Origin: Ochotona curzoniae
Taxonomy: Eukaryota > Chordata > Mammalia > Lagomorpha > Ochotonidae
NCBI RefSeq assembly: GCF_017591425.1
Contig: NW_024466459.1
Span: 7,440,001-7,504,000, forward strand
DNA length: 64,000 bases
Direction of reading: 5' to 3'
The notes beneath the pieces are model-generated. The model made no database searches, had not been told where the DNA came from, and saw only the letters and a program-made list of their open reading frames with translations. Each line of letters opens with the position of its first letter. Position 1 is the stretch's first letter. Shown piece by piece: positions 57,562 to 64,000 of this stretch. The position numbers were made by a program, and so were the translations under genes.

Positions 57562-57890
57562 AGGGTTTAAATTGTCACCCAGAATACTGGCATTCCATAC
57601 GAGCATCGGTTCAAGTCCTGGCTGCTGTATTTCCAAACCAGCTCCCTGCTAAATTGACCTGAGAAAGCAGTGGAAGATGGCCCAGGCACCTGGCTCCTGC
57701 CAACCACATCAGAGACCCAGATGGAGTTCCAAATTCCTGCATTCCACTCAGCCCAGGCCTGGCCATTGTAGCCATCTGAGGAATAAATAAGAAGGTTCTC
57801 TCTCTGACTCCGCCTTTCAAATAAATAAGCTAAGGGCCCGGCGGCATGACCCAGTGGCTAAAGTCAAATAAATAAGCTAAATCTTAAAAA
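57562..57890 (+). mobile_element. Old CSINE with a head-only CSINE inserted in its tail
   Basis: Body from CACCCAGAATACTGGC to CGCCTTTCAAATAAATAAGC; the tail is duplicated around a 30-bp insert (57834-57863) and finishes AAATCTTAAAAATAAAAC. Confidence 0.8.
57834..57863 (+). mobile_element. Head-only CSINE fragment, 30 bp
   Basis: GGGCCCGGCGGCATGACCC continuing to GTGGCTAAAG is the first 30 bp of a young CSINE. A 17-bp direct repeat TCAAATAAATAAGCTAA (57817-57833, 57864-57880) flanks it. Confidence 0.85.
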
Positions 57891-59173
57891 TAAAACAAAC
57901 AAATAAAAAGCGTGGAGTTGAACCTTTGTGGGATCCAGGCCATGTCCTGCAACATGGTGAAATGGTTGCAGACAGGAGAGTGTGGGCTGGTGGGCGAGGC
58001 TGCACTGCAGTCAGCTCGCACAGATTTAAGGACCTCTCCGGGAACGAGCACAGCTCTGCCCCAGCACCCGAGACAGGAGTGCTGGGCTGGGCGCGACACA
58101 GTCTGCTCCCTGAGGAAGGCAAGCCCTACTGAGAGGTGCACAGCCTCAGCAGTTGTAAATGGAACTCTTGAAGGAAGGCGTGAACTACAGGGAAGGCGGC
58201 CATGAACTTGGGCCATGTTACAGAACGGCAGCAGGAGACTGACTCTGCATAGGACTGGGGCAGCCTGCGGAGAGCGGCTGGTCTGGTTGGGTGTCCGAGA
58301 GCCAGCAGCTGACGCGCCAAGCGCTGGAGCTCCTAAGCCGGGACTTAGATCCATCACTTAGCTCCGTGTTTTTACCAGATTCCGAAACACTGAATTTCCC
58401 ATCCAGACCTCTCCTTAAGTGTTTGTTTTGCTCCTAATATGTGAAATGCTGGAAACAGCCTCCTGGGCAGTCTCTCTGGCTCTCTCTCTCTTTTTTTCCT
58501 AGCAGTTTATCTACAAAGGAAGGAGGCTTCGGGGACAGCACATTCCACTTACAGCTGAAAAGCTTTTGTAGCTGCTGTTAGCCAGGTGCTCCGACCATTA
58601 GGGCTGAGAATAACAGGTCAAGGTCAAGCTCCCACCCCCACTGACACCATCAAGAGCTGCCGAGCCCCCCTCCTTAATGCAGTGGTGGGCGAACACCTCC
58701 AGATATTCTAGCGTTTTCCTCCATCACATGCCTCTGTCTGCATGTACCCGCCCTCAGCTGAAGAACAGGGCTAAATATTAACCAATCAGACCAGCAAGCA
58801 GTCCTGACTCTCCCAGGACCAGGAGTGAGTGCTACACCTTGAAAAGCCGGGGCTGGCTCTCCCAGGCTCAGTGAACTTCTGCCTCCTGTTGGACAAAGGT
58901 GAGCAGCGGGAAGGCAGCCCGTGGACACGGACTCTGAGGCTAGGCTCCAGGTGGGTGCACGGTGAGGATCTATGTGGAGGACGAGGAGAATTCCTTCTCC
59001 ATCTCTGTAAATTGGGTTTTTTGTTTTTGTTTTCATATTGAAAAGATGGACTGGGGAAAGAAATGGTCTCTGTTCTGGCTGGGAGAGGTGGCTCACTTCA
59101 ACCCCTGATCCTGCTAGGACTGGAGGCAAAAAAGGAAATGTGCTGCTTGGACAAAAAATTAACCGCCCAGTAC
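57891..59173. other. Intergenic; no gene recognised
   Basis: GC-moderate unique sequence. Open frames on both strands (up to 220 codons at 58674-59336, minus, partly overlapping a CSINE) show no domain. Confidence 0.5.
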
Positions 59174-59485
59174 AGGGCCTGGCATGGTGGCTCAACCGGC
59201 TAATCCTCCACCTCCAAGCACCGGCATCCCATATGGGCGTTGGTTCATGTCCCAGCTGTTCCACTTCCCATCCAGCTCCCGGCTTGTGGCCTGGGAAAGC
59301 AGAGGATGACCCAAAATCTTGGGACCCTGTACCCACACAAGAGACCCAGAAGAAGCTCCTGGCTTCAAATCAGCTTAGTTCCAGCTGTTGCAGCCATTTG
59401 GGCAGTGAATCAATGGATGGAAGATCTTCTCTTTTTAAAATCTGCCTTTCCAATAAAAGTAAATAAATCTTTAATAAATAAATAA
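59174..59485 (+). mobile_element. CSINE
   Basis: CAGGGCCTGGCATGGTGGC head to AAATAAATCTTTAATAAA tail. Confidence 0.93.
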
Positions 59486-59967
59486 ATGAGACAAAGAAAA
59501 CCACCCAGTTCTGTAACGCACAGCCCATCAACCAAGAAATTGGAGCTGGCATCCTACAGCCTTGCGTGGCCCAGTTAGCCAGTGGGACAGGGAGGACTTC
59601 CCATTGCTTTAGCAACTTGGCAGTGCAAGTCACTAAAGAGAGAAGAGGACGTTCAGGGTGAACCCAGACCTTGAGCTACAGGGACACAGCAAACAAAGCT
59701 GCGGAGCCCTAAGCACACAAGCAGGCAGGGCAGCTGCAGGCCCGAAGGGAGGGAGAACAGGTGACAAGGAGCCGGCATGGGTGCTCTGCAGGGACAGTGC
59801 TGCCCTACGTCAGCTCTCTGAACTGCCTGCCGACTCACTGAGAACCAATGCCAGGCAGCACAAGCAGAGGACTGAGCCACCAGCTCCTCACAGGGCCGCT
59901 GCCCGCAGGTGATGGGACAATCTCTTTCCCAAGATAGCTAGTTTCCTTTGCAGGAGTATAGGTTTTT

Positions 59968-60515
59968 AAAATGGCTTATTTTTGTTGGCAAGACAGAGCT
60001 ACACAGAGAGGAGAAACGGAGAGATCTTTCTTCTACTGGTTCACTTCCCAGATGGCTGTAACTGCCAGAGCTGAAGTGATCCAAAGCCAGGAGCCTCCTC
60101 TGCTGCTTTCCCAGGCCACAAGCAGACAGCTGGATCAAAAGTGGGTTGCCAGGCCGAGCGTGGTGGCCTAGCGGATAGAGTCCTAGCCTTGAACACGCCA
60201 GGATCCCATATGGGTGCCGGTTCTAATCCCGGCAGCTCCACTCCCCATCCAGCTCCCTGCTTGTGGCCTGGGAAAGCAGTCGAGGACCCTGCACCCGGGC
60301 GGGAGACCTGGGGGAAGTTCCTGACTCCTAGCTCCTAGCACCAGCCGTCGTGCTCACTTGGGGAGTGAATCATAGGATGGAAGATCTTCCTCTCTGTCTC
60401 TCTTCCTTTCTGTATATCTGACTTTGTAATTAAAATACATAAAATCTTAAAAAAAGAAAAGTGGGTTGCCGGTGCTGCAGGCAGAGGATTAGCCTCCGTG
60501 CCACCATGTTGGTCC
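59968..60515 (-). mobile_element. CSINE, reverse orientation, split by a sense CSINE
   Basis: 59968-60150 and 60471-60515 make one reverse copy (ACAGAGAGGAGAAACGG to GCCACCATGTTGGTCC) around the insert at 60151-60456. Confidence 0.88.
60151..60456 (+). mobile_element. Young CSINE inserted in an opposite-strand CSINE
   Basis: AGGCCGAGCGTGGTGGCC head to AAATCTTAAAAAAAG tail. Direct repeats AAAAGTGGGTTGCC at 60137-60150 and 60457-60470. Confidence 0.95.
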
Positions 60516-62031
60516 TGATCCCCCTCAGCGCCGCAAGAAACTCAAGTGGCTCTCAGCCCACAAAACCAAGTCGTGCTCATCTGCTCCGTGTTGACCAGCC
60601 CATACTTCCCAGGGGCAATGGAGAGGTCCTCCTCCACGGGCACTCTTAAGTCCTTGCTTCCAAGGACACATACACACATGCACGTGTGTGCACTGAACAG
60701 GCGCGAAGGTGCCGCAGGGGAGCACATGGGTGACATGGATGCTGCAGATGTAAATGGAGAACATATGTCCCCACGTGTGTGGGGTGTGTGCAGGAGGCAC
60801 ATGCGTGATACACAGGCACACCTGAGTGGCACTGGGGGGGCACTCACTTGTACACACAACACATGTCCACCATCATGTAGGCAGGATTGCCAAGGCAGAG
60901 AGTTCTCCAGGATGGAGCAGCTGTGATCTAATTCATCGGAACTCCAGGGGTATTCAGCCTTTGTTTTCTAGACCGAAGCCTCTGCAGGAGCGCAACACGG
61001 GGCCTAAGGGAATGTTTTACCCAGAGGACTCTGGGTTTGATCACAGACCACCTGCCTAACCCCTCAAGCTGTACCTGCCAGGAATAGGCCGCCTAGGTTT
61101 AAACAACAAAAATGGGCCACAGGGGAGTGAATGGTTTACCGCAAAGCCTGCCCATTTGTCAACCAACATGGACCGCTAACAGCGGTGCCTTCGTATAAAA
61201 CAACACAATCTCCTTGCAGAAAAATTACCCAAAACCCTTCTTAAATCACTTCTTTGCAACATCTAGGTGACATCTTGGCAGACATCTCTCTCCTGCTTTA
61301 TGCTCTGGACACACATCTAAGCTGGACACTTGGAGAAAATCAGCAAGAAAATGACCTGTGAGGACATGCCTTTTTGGCCCCCTGTCCACTTCCACAGCCC
61401 GGGGAAGCTGCCGTGGCTCATCTAGCTTGCTCCTCGAGGACCTGGCAGCCTGTGTTTGGGAAGACAACCTCGTGATCTCTCTCTCTGAACTGATGTCTGA
61501 TCTCCACGGCTCATTCTCAAGATTAATTAAAGTTAACGGCGTTCCCGCTGCCTTGCCAACCTGGACTGCTAGCCACCAATGGAGCAGACCTGGCCCGAAT
61601 GAACACTTCAAATTGGTTTCAGCTTAACCGCTTTGTGGCAGATTGAAACAGTCTCCTAAACATCTCACCCAAACTCCCTGGGAAATGGGCTCTGGGGGTG
61701 ACAGATCGGAGCTGTCACCTTTATGTGCCAGCCCATGTTTTTGGACCACCTTCAGCTTTCTCATTTATCAACCACCTTCTGCTTTCTCCAAACTCAGGGG
61801 CAGCAGGGGTGCGTGCCCCAGCCATCCCACTCACACTGCCTGGTGACTCTGCAGGGAGCGCCCTGCAATGCCTTCTTGGCATTGAAGGAAGCATTTCACT
61901 GAGCAGACAAACCTGGCTTGCTCTGGACAACTTGATTCTGGACCATTGGGCAGACAAGGAACCAAGTGTTTAGGAAGTTTGGGATTGTGATGGTCCCATC
62001 ACTGCCTCGAAGACAAGGATGTAGATCCCAG
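60516..62031. other. Intergenic; no gene recognised
   Basis: Short CA/GT-rich patches at 60.66-60.87 kb. An AT-containing unique stretch at 61.2-61.6 kb includes AGATTAATTAAAGTTAAC (about 61519). No gene. Confidence 0.5.
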
Positions 62032-62375
62032 GGGCTGGTGCTGGGGCACAGCCAGTTAAGCCACCACTTGCCACATCATCATGTCTCCATGAGCACTGGT
62101 TCAAGTCCCAGCTGCTCTGCTTCATCTGCTTCAGACCTGACCCCCGCTAGTGCACCCGGGGAAAGCAGTGGAACATGGTCTGAGTGCTTGGACCCCTGAC
62201 ACCCACGTGCGACCTGGATAAAGTTCCTCACTCCTGGCTTTGGCTGGACCCTGCTCCAGCTGTCCTAGATGGTTGGTGAATGAACTGGCACATGAAAAAT
62301 CTGCTTTTCTCTCTCTGCGTCTCCCCCCACCACTGCTCTGACTTCCCAATGAATAAAATAAACCTTTAAAAAATA
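62032..62375 (+). mobile_element. Old CSINE
   Basis: GGCTGGTGCTGGGGCACAG head, diverged body, ATAAAATAAACCTTTAAA tail. Confidence 0.85.
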
Positions 62376-62577
62376 AAGTAACTCGTCATTACTGGAGGCA
62401 GATGTGTCAGCGGTAAAGCCCATTTTCACAGGTCAGATTCACCTTGGAGAGTATCAAGGTTATCAGAAACTCAGGTACACTTGGTCAGGTCAAGTCAGGA
62501 GACCAGCTGCCCTTGAGCAGCTCGTAACTTTAAGACTGTAGGACTTCATTATTTCTCTAATCACACCCTCCACTTGG

Positions 62578-62778
62578 CGGGAAAGCAGTCAAGGACAACC
62601 CAAAGCCTTGGGACCCTGCACCCGAGGGGAGACCCGAGGAAGCTCCTGATTCCCAGCTTTGGATCTGATTGTTGCAGCCACTTGGGGAGTGAATCAGTGG
62701 AGGGAAGATCTCTGTCTCTCCTCCTCTCTGTATATCTGACTTTCCAATAAAAATAAAATAAATCTTTTTAAAAAATCA
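62578..62778 (+). mobile_element. CSINE, 5'-truncated
   Basis: Starts in mid-body (GGGAAAGCAGTCAAGGAC) and runs to AAATAAATCTTTTTAAAAAA. This is the truncation expected from incomplete reverse transcription. Confidence 0.93.
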
Positions 62779-63441
62779 TTAAGACACCCACATTCTATAT
62801 CCAATAAGCAAAATTAAAATACCTCTGCTGTTTGAGACTTCTACAATGCTCCCTTTCAACCACTAAATGGAGACAGTCCGTCCCGAAAAGGAATTTTCTA
62901 GAACTGATTTCAAGGGAGACAACATAGAGATTTGAGCCCAGTTCTGAAGGGTCTCATTTTTGGCCTCACTGTGGTGTTTTCAGTGGACCTGGGAAAGCAC
63001 GGCAAGCTAGCTGAACAAGGGCTGTGCCTTTTCCCTCAGCCTCTTCCCTCCTCATTTCCCAGGTGGTCTGCCTGCGGCTCTCCAGCTGTCACTCACCAAT
63101 AAACAGCAGTGGGTTTTTACAAACAGGGCATCAATCACCGTCAGAGGAGACGGATCACTCCCTACTCCAGCCCCCACCGCCCTCCCCTTCTCCGCCCCTT
63201 CAAGTGGTGCGGGCAGTGCTGTGAGGGTCTCTTCTTTGGAAGGTGACGGAGCTCATGAAACCAATCCTTTAGTCTCCCTCCCACCCCATCTCTGAAGGTC
63301 CCATGGTGTTTTCTTTCTCTTTCCTTGCTGATGGATATAAAGAATCCTGGAATATCAGAGGCAGCCTTCATCAGATCTGATTGTAAGAGCATTTTCCATT
63401 TTGTGATGTGATTGGTACTTTAAATATCAAGAATAGGTGTG
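62779..63441. other. Intergenic; no gene recognised
   Basis: Unique-looking sequence without splice-bounded frames. Confidence 0.5.
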
Positions 63442-63762
63442 AAGGCCCAGTATGGTAGCCTAGTGGCTAGAGTCCTCGCCTCACACACTGGGATCCCATT
63501 TGGGTGCTGGTTCACATCCTGGCTGTTGCACTTCCCATCCAGCTCCCTGCCTGTGGCCTGGGAAAGCAGTGGAGGATGGCCCAAAGCCTTGGGATCCTGC
63601 ATTCATGGAAGAGACGCAGAAGAAGCTTCTGGATCCTCGCTTCGGATTGGCTCAGCTCCAGCCATTGCGGCCACTCGGGGAGTGAACCAGCGGATGGAAG
63701 ATCTTTCTCTGTCTCTCCTTCACTCTGTAAATCTAACTTTCTAATAAAAATAATAATTAAAA
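63442..63762 (+). mobile_element. CSINE with 13-bp target duplication
   Basis: GGCCCAGTATGGTAGCC head to AATAATAATTAAAA tail. AAGAATAGGTGTG at 63429-63441 and 63763-63775. Confidence 0.95.
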
Positions 63763-63902
63763 AAGAATAGGTGTGCACGTGGTCTGTCGCTCCACAGATG
63801 ATCATGAAAACACCATTTTGAATGCAGTCATTCTCCTCAACATGTCATCCTTGCATGGCCAGTATTGAGATGAAATAATGAAAATCACTTTAGCTTTAAA
63901 TT

Positions 63903-64000
63903 ATTTAATTTTATCTTTATTTGAAGAACAGACAGATGGGGAGAGATTATCCATCTGCTGGTTTATTTCCCCAGTACCCTCAGCAACCAGGACTGGACCA
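63903..64000 (-). mobile_element. CSINE, reverse orientation, cut by the window's right edge
   Basis: TTTAATTTTATCTTTATTTG tail, then CATCTGCTGGTTTATTTCCC. Confidence 0.8.

Noticed and set aside
1..64000. CRISPR array, prokaryotic operon, defence or mobile genetic system
   Set aside because: The window is plainly mammalian: SINE/LINE/LTR content, spliced genes and CpG islands. No regularly spaced short repeats with unique spacers occur.
55905..64000. COG1, the next human gene downstream of SSTR2
   Set aside because: No exon resembling COG1 was seen; in human it starts roughly 20 kb beyond SSTR2, so it should lie past the right edge.

Overview
This is a mammalian genomic window, almost certainly from a lagomorph. 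The most informative signal is a very abundant tRNA-derived SINE of about 330 bp. Its sense strand starts GGGCCCAGCGCGATAGC, carries a Pol III B-box-like GGTTCTAATCCC, and ends in AATAAATCTTTAAAA. This is the lagomorph C repeat (CSINE). The head (a GCGATAGCATAGTGGCTAAAG type) resembles the pika (Ochotona) subfamilies more than the rabbit consensus as I remember it, so pika is my best guess. I count about 43 full or partial copies, about 25 in + and 18 in - orientation. There are also mammal-wide L1, MIR, MLT1-like LTR and DNA-transposon fossils. I see no bacterial features, CRISPR array or defence system.

Two protein-coding genes are supported, and they point away from each other. On the left, minus strand, is the 5' end of SLC39A11 (zinc transporter ZIP11): one 36-codon first coding exon at 2063-2170 with good splice sites, and a CpG-rich block at about 6.58-6.85 kb that probably holds its noncoding first exon and promoter. 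The rest of SLC39A11 lies beyond the left edge. On the right, plus strand, is SSTR2 (somatostatin receptor 2), with a complete intron-free 369-codon reading frame at 52889-53998. A CpG-rich block at about 48.3-48.66 kb is the likely upstream promoter and noncoding exon 1, followed by a 4.15-kb intron. A 3' UTR of about 1.1 kb probably ends near 55.07 kb. This order agrees with the human 17q25 neighbourhood, SLC39A11 - SSTR2 - (COG1), as I remember it.

The intergenic stretch of about 41 kb (6.9-48.3 kb) and the 9 kb downstream hold no credible gene. They contain nested retroelements: two solo LTRs inserted into CSINEs, with clean 5- and 6-bp target duplications, a third candidate solo LTR, and a 30-bp 'head-only' CSINE flanked by a 17-bp duplication. 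There are also simple repeats and a few AT-rich, repeat-free islands that could be regulatory.

I found no previously undescribed biological system. The points most worth a second look are the SSTR2 promoter and splice-site ambiguities, the retained cryptic donor after Lys331 that corresponds to the rodent SSTR2A/2B branch point, the LTR-in-SINE nests, the head-only SINE, and an irregular 60-80-bp repetition inside a probable lagomorph L1 3' UTR at 36.1-36.7 kb. Repeat family names rest on recalled consensus sequences and should be confirmed with a repeat library.
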